A stretch of 64,000 nucleotides of DNA from Plenodomus lindquistii (GCA_025504975.1 JANUWI010000008.1:434001-498000); one strand, 5' to 3'; counted from the first letter of the stretch, positions 33,385 to 46,730 are shown. Numbers and translations: made by a program. The notes: a model not told the origin generated them from the sequence alone.

Positions 33385-36300
33385 ATGACACAAGATCCGA
33401 CACCCACGATGACCTCTAGCCTACCCGAAAGCACAACTCCGCAACCCGTAAGCGAGCCATCGTCGCTCCCAGTTGATAACGTTGATCGGCCTCCATGTTC
33501 AATGAAACGATCGGAAGTTTTGCGCCACATGTTCCCACATCCGACACGGGGTCGCACCATGCATCTGTCCAAAAGTCCCACTCGGATCGTCAAGCCAGCT
33601 CCGAAGAGGGTTGAAGCACACAGATTGTCGTCTAGACCGGGGGCTTTTCACAAATACATATCTTCCTTCTTTCACAATGGCCGCGAACAGAGTGTACACA
33701 CACGACATGCTCGGCCAATCTCACGTGCGTCGAGTTTCGGCTCGAGGTTAGGCTCGTCAGCTTACAGTTCTGCACCGAGCGTGGATGTGGTATTGCCAGC
33801 GGCATTCATGTTCAGTGGACCCAGCCTGCGGTCCGGAAGATCCTACAGTCGTTCGACATCCCGTATTCCAAGTCTTACAGAGGCAGACTCTGAAATGCGA
33901 TTAGTTCGCCGTGCAAAAACCGACTCATTCAGTATGCTCGAAGAGGGCAGCATCATTGACGGAGAGATCATGGAGCCAGATCTTGAACGCGGCATCACAC
34001 GTGTGATGTCAGATGTGCTGCTGGGTGTGAGCACCCCGATTGAAGAGTCTGAAGTCCCTCTGACGGTGGGTCACGAGAACAGAGACCAGGCTTCAATCTT
34101 GTGTCACGATGCAATCGGTGATACCAAAGATACTTGCCACAATGTCACCTCGACGCAGGCGCCGATTACGAAGTACCCTGGACTCACTATCGCCGCGCTA
34201 CTGCGCCCCTACTTGGATGGATCGTCGTGGAAGTCACTCAGGTTGGCCAACCGCGCATGGTATGACGCTCTTAGTGCAATGAGGTCATGTTCAATTCCTG
34301 CTGCACATCGCCTACCCTTGGAGATTTTACAAAGCATCTTGCTAGGTCTCGGTCCGAAAGACTTCAATGCCGCGCGGCACACTTGTCGAAACTGGATGCT
34401 TGCTAGTCTTGATCTCAGCTTACTCAACACAATGTTGAACAGAGGTGGATGGCAAAGCAGTGCCCGTTCTAGCGACTTGATGACAGACGAAGCAAGAGCC
34501 GGATATCAGCCAGTTGCAGCTGAAAGCAAGTTGTGGACAATCAGTCGGCGTGTGTCGAGACAGTGTGCATTGTCATCGGGGTGGACAGGTAACGGTCTTG
34601 ACGACAGATCCGCATTCTCTGAGAATTCACATATCGATTTCGATGAACTGTCCAATGGCCATGCCAGCCCTGCCTCTGGTGCAGCTTGTGGCCTGATATT
34701 CTCCGCCAGTCTTTGCGGATATTTTCTTTGTGTGGCTCGCGACACTATCATATTCGTTTACGATCTCCAGAGTGGTGTGCTAAAGCCCGTCACTAGCGTC
34801 ATTAGTCCGAGACGGGTCCTGTCAATGAGTATGGACGTCTCTTCAGGACGACATGCTATTGCCGCGCTTCTTGAGGGACGTATGGGCATGGTTTGTGAGC
34901 TACAGTATGGTCGTAAACCCACGAGTGTAGTGACTGCCGACAGGTCCATCGACAGCTTCCTTTCTTCAGGCAAAGCTCCAACCAAGCAGACATTCTCTGC
35001 CATCAGCGCGGACTCCAACTCCACGAACAACAATGCTCAACGTCGTCCGCCCATGCAAGCACAAGATCGCGGCTCCTTCCACGCAATTGACGTAATTTCC
35101 AACCATCAGCATATTTTTCTGCAGGAAGCGAATGACAGTAGAGCTCATGAACAGAACTTGATAAACGATTCCTGGCCTGAGTTTCATGGGCCTACGAGCA
35201 GACAGCATTTGCAGAAAAAGTCCAATTCGGCAGCGTGCGGTCACACCATACCTTTAGAAAGCGGCACCTCTACCTTCTACAGACACCTGTGCTCAGAAGA
35301 CGATCCCCCACGTAGCGTTTCGATATGCCCTCAGCGTCGCTGCGTCGCCTTCGGCTGCTCAGCTGGCATCGAGTTGCATTGGATTGACGCGTTGACAGGT
35401 CGGGGCCTCAATAGGTGGTTCCCTCTTACAGCGCCATCAGATCACTTGTTCTTCCTTTCACCTCGTCCTGGTTTCGAGTCCGCCAAGAAGTTGCGGCTGA
35501 TTTCTAGCGCCGCACATCCTGATGAGCGATCTTCCATCAGTCGCAGATTCTTCAGTCGGCCTACCGTAGGTTCTTTCTGGGGCTCATTCGGTTTCGAATC
35601 GTTAACCCGTCGGCCTGGATCTCCAGGGTGTGATCACTATCATGCGGTCCCACTGAGCGACGGCTATCACGTTCTATACATCGATCCAGCTACAGACCAT
35701 TTGACATTGGGTTGCGATGCGCCTTTGGGTGGACCTACAAAGCTACTACGGAAAATCGTGTTCCTATCGCCTGACAAGAAGAGTGTACCGCGCATGTACG
35801 CTGCTGCTGCGGACATGTCACAGGGGGCCCTTATCACAGTGGCCTTTGGCGATGCGATCATACTTTACAATATCCCTCCAGATGTTATTGGGTACTCCCG
35901 CTCTGAACAAAAGCCCGATAACGATGAAACGAACAACATGCCACAAAGCCTATCTGCAGAACGCCCAAGAGACCACTGGCTCAACTAGTGGGACGAGCCA
36001 CCCGCACCTCCCTCCACACGCCGATCTGGGTCAGACGATGTTGACTCTGTCTGGCCGCTTGCCATTCGCGGCACTGAAATTGGCAGATTCACAGGCGTGT
36101 GTGAACTTGCGATTCAAACACGACCTGACATCCTCGTCTGGGCCTTCAACAACACCGCACAATGTCGAACGTGGCGTTTGCACAACTTCGTCGACCCTAT
36201 CATATGTGCCAAACACTACGCCTGTCATAGCGGGATGGTGCACCATGCATTCTCGGTTGATGAGAGCGGAGACATTATCATGGAGGATGCGCCTTCGGAA

Positions 36301-36534
36301 GAGGAGACCGGTAGTTCGATCGAACTACGTCTGCATGGCGACGACTTGGAGATGCCCAAAGTTGATAGGTCTGTGGTTCTTGGCTTTGACGGCAACGCAT
36401 CTGGAGTGTTGAAGCGGATTCACAAAGCTTTAGCTGTAGAATGCGATCCATGGGTCGACTTCTTGGATCTTGGCGGCGCTTCGGATGCTTGGTATGAAGA
36501 CGACGGGAGTGTGATCGCCTGGTATGGCATGTGA
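33385..36534 (+). CDS. F-box protein with beta-propeller-like C-terminus, interrupted by in-frame TAG
   Basis: F-box proteins recruit targets to SCF ubiquitin ligases. The chain starts at the ATG 33385; a longer frame begins with TTG. The N-terminal 300 residues are Ser/Arg/Pro-rich. The F-box core HRLPLEILQSILLGLGPKD... TCRNWM lies at about residues 310-345. The rest has repeated beta-type segments (GLIFSASLCGYFLCVARDTIIFVYD, SVSICPQRRCVAFGCSAGIELHWID) that look like WD40-type blades. A TAG at 35986-35988 ends the frame after 867 residues. The same frame then runs open for 181 more codons to 36534 with equally protein-like sequence (WPLAIRGTEIGRFTGVCELAIQ... CRTWRLHNF). The site reads HWLN-stop-WDEPP. 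This looks like a nonsense mutation, most simply from TGG, or a sequencing error. Confidence 0.8.
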
Positions 36535-36735
36535 AAATGTGGAAGGTCATGATGGGTCCAGCCAGCAGGGTGACTGTTGCTGGATTGGAAGGACGAGATA
36601 CCCTATATGAACCCTAGATCATCCTCAAAGCATCAATCAAATCTATCCTCATTCAACCCAAGCTCCACTCCAACAAGCCATCACTTGCATGCACGTCCCA
36701 CTGTCTAACACAGCCTCCCGTCTTCATCGACCCCC

Positions 36736-37542
36736 TTACATGCAAGCTCCTCCCCCACAACTACTAAGCGTATGCACATACCTCAACTTCCCCCCCTCAA
36801 CCCTAAACTCATGACTATCCGGCAACCCGCCCGTCCCTCCAACCGTCCCCCCAAAATCCATCATCACATCCACAGTTCCAAAGTCCTCATCAATCACATA
36901 CTGCCGATTCACCAACTTGACCCCACTCGGCACGCCAACATCGCAGCGATCACTCGCAGCCCCCTTGCCCGTATACGCACCGCCCTCGAGTCTCGCACAC
37001 GGACTACCCCACGGCACAACCACAGCCTTATCATTGAACAAATCGCAATACGCATCAGCCGCTGCTTTAATCGTAGCGCGAGTATCGCGTTTCGCCACCG
37101 GCACCTCATCCCACGTTTCCCTCGAAGCCCAATAATACGTCCCCGTGACATTGAACAGCCAGTCCCCCTTTGTCGTGACGATGCTGTCGAGTTTTGCGAC
37201 GGCGCCGGTGGTGTTGTCGATGCGCATTTGGGTGGCGATTACGTAGGGTGCGGTGCTGTTGAGGACGATGAATTCGCTGTAGGTGGCGCATTGGGGGAGG
37301 TCGTGTTGGGAGCGGGCGTGGTCGATGTGCAGGGGGGTGGAGAGGATGTGGGAGGGGAGGGAGACGGGGCGCCGGTTCTGCGTGAGGAGGGTGGTGGGGG
37401 TTATGAGGGAGGAGTTTTTGGAGCCGTGGGTTTGGGAGAGGTGGAGAGAGGCGGTTAGGGAGTGGAGGAGGGGGAGGCTGCAGGCTGCTGTAGTGAGAGA
37501 GGGGAGGAGAGGGAGGAGGAGGGCTGTTGACTGGAGATGCAT
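36736..37542 (-). CDS. Secreted DUF8021-type protein
   Basis: A single-exon protein of 268 residues with a signal peptide (MHLQSTALLLPLLPSLTTA) followed by AC. Recognisable pieces are SQHDLPQCATYSEFIVL, PYVIATQMRIDNTTGAVAKLDSIVTTKGDWLFN and TYYWASRETWDEVP. Later blocks are AAADAYCDLFNDK, PWGSPCARLEGGAYTGKG and RQYVIDEDFGTVDVMMDF, which match my memory of the fungal DUF8021 family. Even Cys number and N-glycosylation sites (NST, NTT, NVT) suit an extracellular protein. Function is unknown. The start at 37542 is the first ATG; the longer frame begins with GTG. A divergent TATA box is not obvious. Confidence 0.8.
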   Translation of the reverse strand: MHLQSTALLLPLLPSLTTAACSLPLLHSLTASLHLSQTHGSKNSSLITPTTLLTQNRRPVSLPSHILSTPLHIDHARSQHDLPQCATYSEFIVLNSTAPYVIATQMRIDNTTGAVAKLDSIVTTKGDWLFNVTGTYYWASRETWDEVPVAKRDTRATIKAAADAYCDLFNDKAVVVPWGSPCARLEGGAYTGKGAASDRCDVGVPSGVKLVNRQYVIDEDFGTVDVMMDFGGTVGGTGGLPDSHEFRVEGGKLRYVHTLSSCGGGACM

Positions 37543-40500
37543 TCTAGGTGCCACTGTTTGTTATCTCTGAGTGTTTGGGGTGGGTTTCGAGAAGCTGGTC
37601 GACCGGCTTTTTACATCTTTGTGTCGTTTTTATAAGATGGTCTTTTATAGAAAACGGGGTATTGCCGCGACGCCATTGAACCATAGTACATAGATTTGAC
37701 CCAGGCAATCACCAATCACGGACAGGTTCTCGTAGTAATGTCTCATATCTGATCTGCTTCTGCTGTTCGGTAGTTGTTGGTTGTGCGAGTCGAAAGCACT
37801 ATAGATATATGCTCCGGTTCAAGAAGGAGGGGTAGATTACATGGGTCGTATAGTAACATCACAAACAAAGTATCGCTAGCCGTGTGGGGAGAACACAATC
37901 TGGACATACAGGATCTTGTCAGATAGTGCTTCTTTGTTTCCTATAATGGCTCTGAGCATCGCAGTAACAGGCTTACCAAGAGTGCTCGAAGCAAAATGTG
38001 GATTAGCAAATCCTCGATGGGATGTGCGACACTGGCTGAGTTTGGGGTTGTTGTTGGCCTGATAGTTGCATTCGCAGGCTATAGGCTCGACTCTGACATA
38101 GATAATTGCCTTCCAAAGTGGTTTCTGGATACCATCAGTACATATGAGGGCCGAGAGTAGATTGTGTCAAAACCCGTGAATGATATTCAGAGGCATTGAC
38201 ACCAAGATCGCCGATGACTGCATCTAAGGACCACTCGTGAACCGAGCCGTACGTCCAACTTCGCTTAAACCCTGATCAATAGTCTCAAACTGAGTGTTCA
38301 TGTCCGCAGTTTTCATGTTTTACCTTGGTCACACTCAACCGGTCTGGGTAAAGCTCTGAACTAATGATTTTAGTTGTGGTCATCTCGCCGAATATACCCT
38401 GTTCAATTTTGTCCAGCGATGCAATGTCCGCTTCTGGGAAGTCGCCATGACTTGATATCGGATATCAGAGAAAATTTGTCCTATCAAGAGACAGCCTGGC
38501 CAGCGCTTTCACAAGGGTGTCGGACTTCACGCGCTTTGTAAGATTATCCTCGCTCCTCAGTAACATGTATTCAATGTTAAATTCTGTGACACTTCTCTCG
38601 ACCATCATCTGATGAGCCAGTTTGAGGAAGTGATTGAGGTCATCTGAATATATATCGTAATGCATGTCTTCCGTTCTAGATTTGTGATTTGTTACTCTGC
38701 GAGCAACAAGTTCCTGAGTACCGTCTACAACGATATAGCGAGCGCCAGAGACGGGGAAGACTCATGGTATGCGAGGTCCCTTGTACAAGGCAGTGCTAAA
38801 GCCATAATATCACACACCCAACAGTGCAAATTCCTCTTGGGCTTCCTCCAGAACTTGTTTGCATGTCAACAGCCATAACGAAAGTCCAAGAGGTTCTTTG
38901 TAGAAAGAATCCCACCGATGATGTATCTTTTGCGTGAGGCATGCAATCATATCCGTTTAACGACCCTCACGTATAAGTCCCACGAGTGGCCTCGCCTTCC
39001 AGAGCTGGTGGTGAGTGATGTTGCGAAGCTCGCGCGGAAGATCGAGAAGAGAGCTGGGGGCCATCGCACCAAGTCAGCCGTACCACTTGGCCCCACGTGG
39101 CGTGATGTGGGTGGAACAGTACCTGTGTCTGAATTCGAGGGTGTTGTGACCCAGGAAATGGTGAAGAGCGAGGAGATGGGCCGCGGAACGGTCTAGGCGT
39201 GCGATCCCGCACAATAACAAAGGCTGGTAACTGGAAAGTCTGTGCTTGTGTAGTGTTTGTCCAATGTCGTGTGGATACACAATATTGTGTGACTGCTACC
39301 GCGGTCAAGCTCATGGGAGCACGTGACGCCGCAATTTCGCGCCTTCCTTACTAAGCAAACAGCTCTGCGCTCTCGATATCCTGTCACCTAGACATCTCGA
39401 CCCGAGTCTAACGCGTTTGCACATGATATCGATTGCATTTTAACGAATCACCAAGCAAAACCCATCGTTGCACTCGCTCTTGCAAGAAGCAACAGCGACG
39501 GAAACCTACGCCGTGCGTGAACAACAGCTTCCAGCTCTTTTAGCAGCAGCAGCCTACAACGTCGGACAACAGAGTGATATATGCATGTTGTGGAAAGGTC
39601 AAGAGAAAGATGACGTGTTCAGAACGATGCTCACTCACGTAGAGGTCGCTGACAGAAATTATGACACATAGAAGAGATACATCCTACCTGGACTATCCTG
39701 CAGTGCACACAAAGGTTATAATAGACAACATCTGGTACAACCTAGAGTACAATGCTGACATGGACCACTAGTTGGTAACTTCGCCGTCCAGGTTCTCTCA
39801 TAAGCTACATAACTTGCGTAAGCTGCACTAAAAAGTCGGCAACGCAGAGACCCTCTATACAGAGATGAACGTTCGGAGTTGACGGAGACCCTTTGTTCGG
39901 GTTCAAATACAGACTATGCGGAGTGCAAGAATGCAATGTCGTGTAAAAATAACGACCACTTGCGGATAATGAGGTCCTGGTCACGGCGTGAAAAAAAGGA
40001 AGACATGCTGCTCAGCTGCCACAAGCGACCACATCAACGACAATGTCGGGTGTTTTCCATTCTGTAGCCAGTCACGTCTTGACACACAAACGATCCTGCA
40101 TGGAGCAACCGCAGCTTGTGGCTTCGGTGGGAACGTTCCGGCCGGGGATTCAGAAAGTCTGGACAGCATCAAGATATCGTCAACATGAGCAGCGCCAGCT
40201 GAGATGTGTTACCCATAAGCCCATCGAGATCGAGGCCTGTGCTGCGATGCACGTGGAGGACCATCGATTGACTGCCTCCAGACTGCCTGCAGAAGATTAC
40301 GCGTTCGCCGCGGGAGAGCGCAAGGCGTTGCGGACAACAAGTGGAGAAAGCGAACGAGAGGCTGGAGTAGCGAGGGGCGGGAGAGCTACTCTAGTCGCTG
40401 GGTGCTGTTGTGTAGCCAACGAGCGCACGGGAGGCTGGATGGTCGACTGGATTGGCATGCACCTACGGAACAGAAAAGCAACGCAAGCTCGATTTGTATG

Positions 40501-42489
40501 GAAATCCATTTATCCCGGACACACCTGCAATATGTCGCATTATCGACGACATTGGGTAATATTGACGTCGGGCCCAGGGTCGCACAACGAAGGACCTAAC
40601 AAGAGTCGACGCGCAAGGCTGTTGTCGGTCTTGCAATCGCCGTGACGGTTTACCATCTGGTCCAGTCCATATTCAATATTTCAGAGTACGAGGTTGGTCC
40701 TGGCCTTCCGTGCCGCTAGAAGGAGCAAAGGCGACCGCACCCCCCCCCGAAAGCATTGTCCGTGCTTCTGGTACGGGCGGCATTGGCAAGCCACGGTGTC
40801 GACCCCTCGACGCATATTTAGGAAGAGGCTTTTTCACCCAGTACTCTAGCGAATTGTACACCTACAAGGCGCGAACCGCCGAGTTGAAAACCTGATTCAT
40901 GCAATCCGAATGGCTGTTATGACTGGGGCATGAATACAGCAACGACTGTTGCTAGCCCAAGATTCGGCTCTTGGAAGCGAAGACGCCAGGCTGCAGGTGT
41001 GCACGAGCAGGACGTACATACTGTGTATGCTCCGGCCAGCAGGCATGTCGCAAAATCATGGCCTCGGACTTTGCAGGCTGGATGTGGAGCTGCGCATCAA
41101 CCGCAGGGCCCGTATGGTGTACCCCTGACTTACAGCTGCCAGAGGATCCACCAAATCGCCATGATTCGTAGCCACTCAAACTAACACGATGGTGGTAAAA
41201 GCGTAGCCGCGCTAGGGCATATTGTGGATCTCTCAGCCCAACAGGTTCGCGCCCGCCGCAGTGTGTGGGCCAGAAAGGGTCAGGGCGTTTGTTTGTGGAG
41301 AGCAGGGCATCGCTGTGCTCATGTGAAGGCACATGAGACAAGAGCGGAGCGAGGGAGCCGCCGTCAACGCAAAGGGTCTCAGAGGTGTGCGCACCATGGT
41401 GCAGTGCAAACCGCGTAATGATCAGCGAGATGCTGTGCAGGTACACCTATGGAGAGTAGCAAAGGCAGCGGGGGGAGGGCAATGACGCTTGCGTCTATGT
41501 TTAGAGGCACATGAGGGTCTGCGACAGTGGATGCTTGCACACGACCGGCCTCGACTGAGCAGCAGCTCCAAGGCTGGGTCGAGATGATTTTGGCGAAGCA
41601 TTGTGCCGCCGCATGGCGGGAGAGGTGTGGCTAATCAGCTGGCCTCTTCGCGCAACATCACATCAGGACTGAATCTGATGATTGCATGTTGAGCCGTCCA
41701 CGGACTGCCAACCACGAATTGCGTGAAGCTGCACTTGGTCGCGGTCCCTGGTCTCCGAGCGACGCTATACCCCCGACGGCTCCTTGCAATAACCGTCGTC
41801 GCCAACGAAGTTCTTGTCTCCCTCATTATTGCGCCCGCTGCACCTTGACCTGCAGACCTTTGACGGCCAGACGAGCGCCGTTGTTCGTTGTCTGTTCCGC
41901 ATCGTCACTCGCTGCCGCCGCCCACCAGGCCGCTCTCTGTTCGGTAAGTCGCACACCCGCCCTGCACGCCCGCGGCTTCGGACTTAGCACACGAACCGGT
42001 TCGCCCTGCACTGTCGGTAGAGCACAGCGAGCGAGCAAGACACGGCGCAACCGCGCGGGCGACCGAGGCGACAGAGGCAGTTTGCCACCAAAGGGCTCTG
42101 CCGCACGCTTTTGTTGGGTTGTTGCAAGCAGACAGGCCCGCTTAGCGCATGTCCGCTTGATCGACGGTGCCTGGCGTGGAAACGCCGCACTTCGAGTGAA
42201 GGCTGCTGCAGCCGCTGGCCTCGCCCTCGACACAACACATCACCACCGCGCGCGCCGTTGCACTGTGTGTGTGTCTCTGCTAATTGAGCGCCTCTGCAGA
42301 CCGCCCGACACTCGTTTCGTCGCGTCTCGTCTGAGACCCGCCTGCCCTCGGCTTCCCTCGCCCCTGCCCCAACCGCACACCGCACCCGTCGCAGCGTCTT
42401 TGTGTGCATGAGCTCACCCCACATTGCGCGACAGGCCCAGCAGCCACCGAGTGCATTCCATCGCTCCACGGGCACCAGCGCGGCGCAAC
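37543..42489. other. Long gene-poor stretch (4.9 kb)
   Basis: No gene can be supported. Short coding-like patches exist: a 47-codon ATG frame near 38018 on +, frames at 38660-38878 and 38918-39196 on +, and 38465-38665 on -. They share no frame or domain, so they may be the remains of a decayed gene. The 40043-40645 frame on + (200 codons) has chance-like composition. From about 41.7 kb the sequence becomes C/T-rich with many short tracts, as expected for a long leader and promoter of the gene at 42490. Confidence 0.5.
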
Positions 42490-45397
42490 ATGGGAAAGCC
42501 AGGTCTGGGACTCTTCACCGTCCGCCGCAAGTCCCAGGGCAATGCCTTTGACGACGTGGACATGACAACCAGCCCCGACGCGGCTGCCCCCCCGGTCCGC
42601 GACGACTCGGGCGGCTTCCGGCTCCTGAGCAGGACAGAGGTGGAGAAGGCCAACGAGCGCAGAAAGACGCAGGACAAGCCATCCAAGTTCCCTCGCTTTA
42701 GTGGCTTTGGCAGCACTGCCAACAAGGGCCGCAATCAATCTGTTGACGATGAGTCTCCAGGATCCTCAAAGCGGTAAGTCCACTTATGTTGTGCTAGCCA
42801 TACATAGCGCCGGCCTTACTGACCCTTTAATTAGCGACAGCAAATCCAGCAGTGGAACTCAATTCTCATCGTCACGGCCTTATACCAACGGCCAGCACGG
42901 CTCAACTTCGACCCTCCCGTCCTCGACGGATACGAGCTCCGACGACAACCTCTTCGCCAACGTCCACCGACCCCCCATACCGCAACACAGCAGCTCTCCC
43001 GTCGCGTACTCGGTCAGCGGCATCCGCAAGCAACTGCCATCGCTGCCCTCGCTGCCACGCACCAGTTCAGGCGTCTCGTACAAGGATCAACTGTCCCACG
43101 CGAGCAGTAGAAGTCGCGCCATGACCACTTCAAGCTACGCCAGCACGGCGATCCCACCCAAGCTCGAATCCAACCTGAACTTTGAATCCTCGTCCTTCGA
43201 TGATGACATGTTCAGCCACATAAATCCCAAGCCTTCTCCTGAAATGCCACGAGAGCCTGCAGGCCGATCGCTCCTTTCGGAAAAGCGCACATTCCAGGCC
43301 GAGCCCATCAAGATCCACCCCAAGCTTGACGTTGAGCCACCGTTAAAGAGCTGGGACAGCCGTGGATCGGCCGATAATCTCATGTCGTCGCCGCGCTCGG
43401 ACAACGAGTCGCCGCCTCCACCTCCGCCTCCGCATCACTACTCTACCTACGCGCCCGTCGCTCTTGACAGCCCTACACTGCAGTCGTCTGGCACTTTCCA
43501 AGACTCCGATGCCCACTTTGTTCGCAAGTCCTTCATAGAGAGCAAAGGCTATCGTGATAGCTCGCCGGAGCAGCAACCCGACTCCAATACTTCTTCTTCC
43601 GCTCACTCGTATGACACCCCCTATTCGTCACGCTCGGCCACAGCCTCAAGTACGACGACCAATACTACCCCCAAGGCACCATTAGCACCAACTGCCACGC
43701 ATGCAGACAGCGACGAGGAGGAAATGTTCACGCCAAACAAGCCTGCGCCAAAAGCTGCACCACAAACTGCACGCAAGGTTACTGCACCTGCTGTACTACA
43801 ACAAAGACCTACGTCTGCGTCCACTGCGGCAAATGGCTCTCGGGTTATGACACAATCCGAATTCCGTGAATATCAAAAACGACAGCTGTCTCAACCAAAC
43901 GCAGATGAAAGCTCAGACGACGACGACTACGAAGATGAAGAGGACGCAATCAAGAAGCGTGAGGAGGAAGAGGTATTACGGCGAAAGAACCAACAGATGC
44001 ACTTTGCGCGCGAAGCCATGCGGCGTTCCACAACTGCTCCAGGTAACCCCACACGACCGGAAAGCTCGGTTGGGAACGTCAACATGGACATGGGATTTCC
44101 ATCAGAGGTGTCAATGAAGGCAGACGAATGGGAGGACGACGACGTACCGCTGGGCATCCTTGCTCAACATGGCTTCCCTAGCCAAGCACGCAACCGGCTC
44201 CCGAATCAGCCACCCGGTGCGATGCCCTCGTACATACCTGACCGTCCCGCGTCCGCAGGTGCTTTGGGGCAGCACACCCCTCAGGCACATATGCCTGCCT
44301 TCGCAAGGGGGTTGCCCGCCGATCCTTACTCTCCTTATGTTGGAGGTGGCATTGTCCGTCACGCGAATCGGGAATCTCTAGGCTTCAACGGCTTCGCACG
44401 GGGTCCTACTTCAATTGCTGGAGATTCTCTTGCGGGCGGCATGGGCGTGCCGGCGCCCATGATGTATCAGGATGCTGGCCTGTCGCAACCTTCACTTGTG
44501 GACCAGATCCAAATGCGCGACATGCACAAGCCCAAGTACATGGGTGGCGCATCGAACAAGAGGCAAGAAGGTGGACCGTTCACAGGTATTCTTGGCCAAC
44601 GTATGAACCCGGTTGGCCAACAACAAGCACCGACACGCATGCCTCAGATGCCTCTCATGAACCCAATGATGGGCATGCAAGCCCAGCCGATGGGCGGACA
44701 GATGCCTATGATGGGTATGGGCATGGGCATGGGTATGAACCCTATGGGATTTCCCATGCAACAACAAACCGACTACAACATGCAGATGCAACAATTTCAA
44801 CAAATGCAGCAAATGATTGCCATGCAGCAATTCCAAATGCAGCAAATGCAGGCTATGCAAAACCCACTGCCACAACAGGACCCTCGGATGACAATGGCTA
44901 CGGCCAATAGCAACTTCGGAGGCAACATGATGGGTAACGGCAGTTTCTTGAGCGTACCCGGCATGCAAGGTGGGATGCCAAATCAGCAAGGTCGCCCAAT
45001 GTCCTTCATGTCTGGCAACGGTAATCAGCAACAACCTCAGATGCAAAGCTTCATGGGCCCTGGCGGTGGGTACACTCCTTCCATCGCACCCTCTGAGCGG
45101 TCCAATATCGGTCTCTCCGCGAGATACCGACCTGTAGTCAACCACTCAGATTCAGTCTCGAACGGCACGTCGATGACTCTGCAAGCCTCTGGCGGAGCGG
45201 CACCAGGCAAACCCGGCGTCATCAAGGGCATACTGAAAAAGGGAAGCCCCCAACCGCAAATATCTGTCCGCGAAAGCGACGAACCTGAAGAGGATTGGGG
45301 CAAGCTTGCCGCCCGCAAGAACAAGGCTGCGGGCAAGAGCAAAGAGAATGACAATGGCAATGGGCTCGAAGAGCTCACGCGGGGTCTGAACATTTGA
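42490..45397 (+). CDS. Large disordered protein with Met/Gln-rich prion-like segment
   Basis: Exons 42490-42773 and 42835-45397 give 948 residues; the 61-nt intron (GTAAGT...ATTAG) splits an Arg codon. The N-terminus (MGKPGLGLFTVRRKS... GGFRLLSRTEVEKANERRKTQ) is basic and conserved-looking. A long Ser/Pro/Thr-rich region follows. An acidic/basic helix DDDYEDEEDAIKKREEEEVLRRKNQQMHFAREAMR lies at about residues 455-490. A Met/Gln/Gly/Pro-rich stretch (about 700-800) has repeats such as GMGMGMGM and QQFQQMQQM. The end is EEDWGKLAARKNKAAGKSK. No membrane segment or enzyme domain. I do not recognise the family; composition suggests an RNA-granule, cortical or scaffold protein. Confidence 0.8.
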
Positions 45398-46730
45398 ACA
45401 CTTCTTCTTCGAATATATACACCCTTCTTCACTTATCGGATTTGCATATTGTCCACTCTCTTCCAGCACACGCACGCATTTCCAGGTTCACGCAGCAAAA
45501 ACACAGACACACGATCGACACACAGAAGCAGACACGATCGACATCAAAGAAGGACACGACCAACAATTTCGGGGGCCTTTTATTTAGAGAGACATGTAAG
45601 ACAACACATGAGCGGATTTCTAGGTGCTTTGTGCGCCCAATTTACAACACAACCATATTCTTGTTCCCCCACCTTTTTTTCCCTTTTTTGCATTTACATC
45701 CGGCGTTTGATCTTCTTCTTGTTTTTGTTTTCGCATTAGGGGGGAAAGCATTCCTGGCTGGCTTGCATCTCAATCTTGAGCTCCTGGTTTTGAGAAAAAT
45801 CATCAGTATAAACTTAATTCGGCGCGACTTTACCCCTGGATCGAGATCCGCCCCCCTTCCTATCGAAAGGGGTTGCGACACCTTTTACTAGTATAGTAAT
45901 TACACATGGTTATTTAGCGGGGCGAAATCTTTGAGAAACATATGTCTGCATATCTTTTTTTGTCAGCGCCGCGCCGAAATTGGTTGTCTTGGGTGGTAGG
46001 ATATGGTGTTTGTTTGGTGGCGTGATTGTGTGGGATTGGAATTGGGATTGGGATTTGGGGCCATGGGAGGGGGGGGGGGGGGATGGGGATACATGCTGCC
46101 TGACCATGGCATGGGTGGTTTCCCTTGTAATTATAATACTATGCATTTGTGGACTCGACTCCTAAAGATGATGATGAGCATTGTTCTTGCTGTGATGGAT
46201 GCGTTTTACATGTTGCAGTATTCATGGCTACCAGCCAGGATACTTGTGTTGTGTCGATTGGATGATAGACTACTACTCAATGCCGCAGTGTGTACATATC
46301 TACTATGCATGTCTGATGCGCTTTATTTGATCAGAAATCAGGGTTATAGACGTATACTATGGCGAGTAAGCACGTCTCCGAGTTTCCTAGATCGTAGGGA
46401 AGAATATCAACACCGCAGTAACAGGTGTATTGATTAATGAAAAAAAAATGAAAGGAGAAGAAGATACATATTCTGTCAATCACCGAACAAATCCTGTAAA
46501 AGCACATTCCCCTCGGAAAAAATATCCCGAGGATGGAAACATAGTTACGTGGACTTTATTTATATCCTTGGGTCTAGATGGCATGGCAAGACAAGACAAG
46601 ACAACAAGTGCGCGCCGCGCCCAGTCCCATCGTTACTCTATATCCTAATCTCTGCAACATGTGCGCATGACACCGTGCCGCGATGAAGTCAATCTCCTTC
46701 CACTACCCCTCCCATTCAGTCTAACCCTGC
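45398..46730. other. 3'-3' spacer
   Basis: About 1.3 kb between two converging genes, with T-rich, G-rich and A-rich tracts (for example a G run at about 46070-46081). Frames of 60-165 codons overlap on both strands without domains. No gene is supported. Confidence 0.5.

Noticed and set aside
35883..35988. Intron removing the TAG in the F-box gene
   Set aside because: The only phase-fitting donor is the weak GTTATT and the branch site is unclear; kept as an alternative rather than the main model.
38093..38125. Stretch resembling the anticodon arm of tRNA-Gly (ATAATTGCCTTCCAAAG)
   Set aside because: No T arm, D arm or acceptor pairing around it, so the likeness is chance.
40043..40645. 200-codon plus-strand frame in the gene-poor island
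   Set aside because: Composition and lack of any motif suggest a random frame; kept only as part of the gap description.
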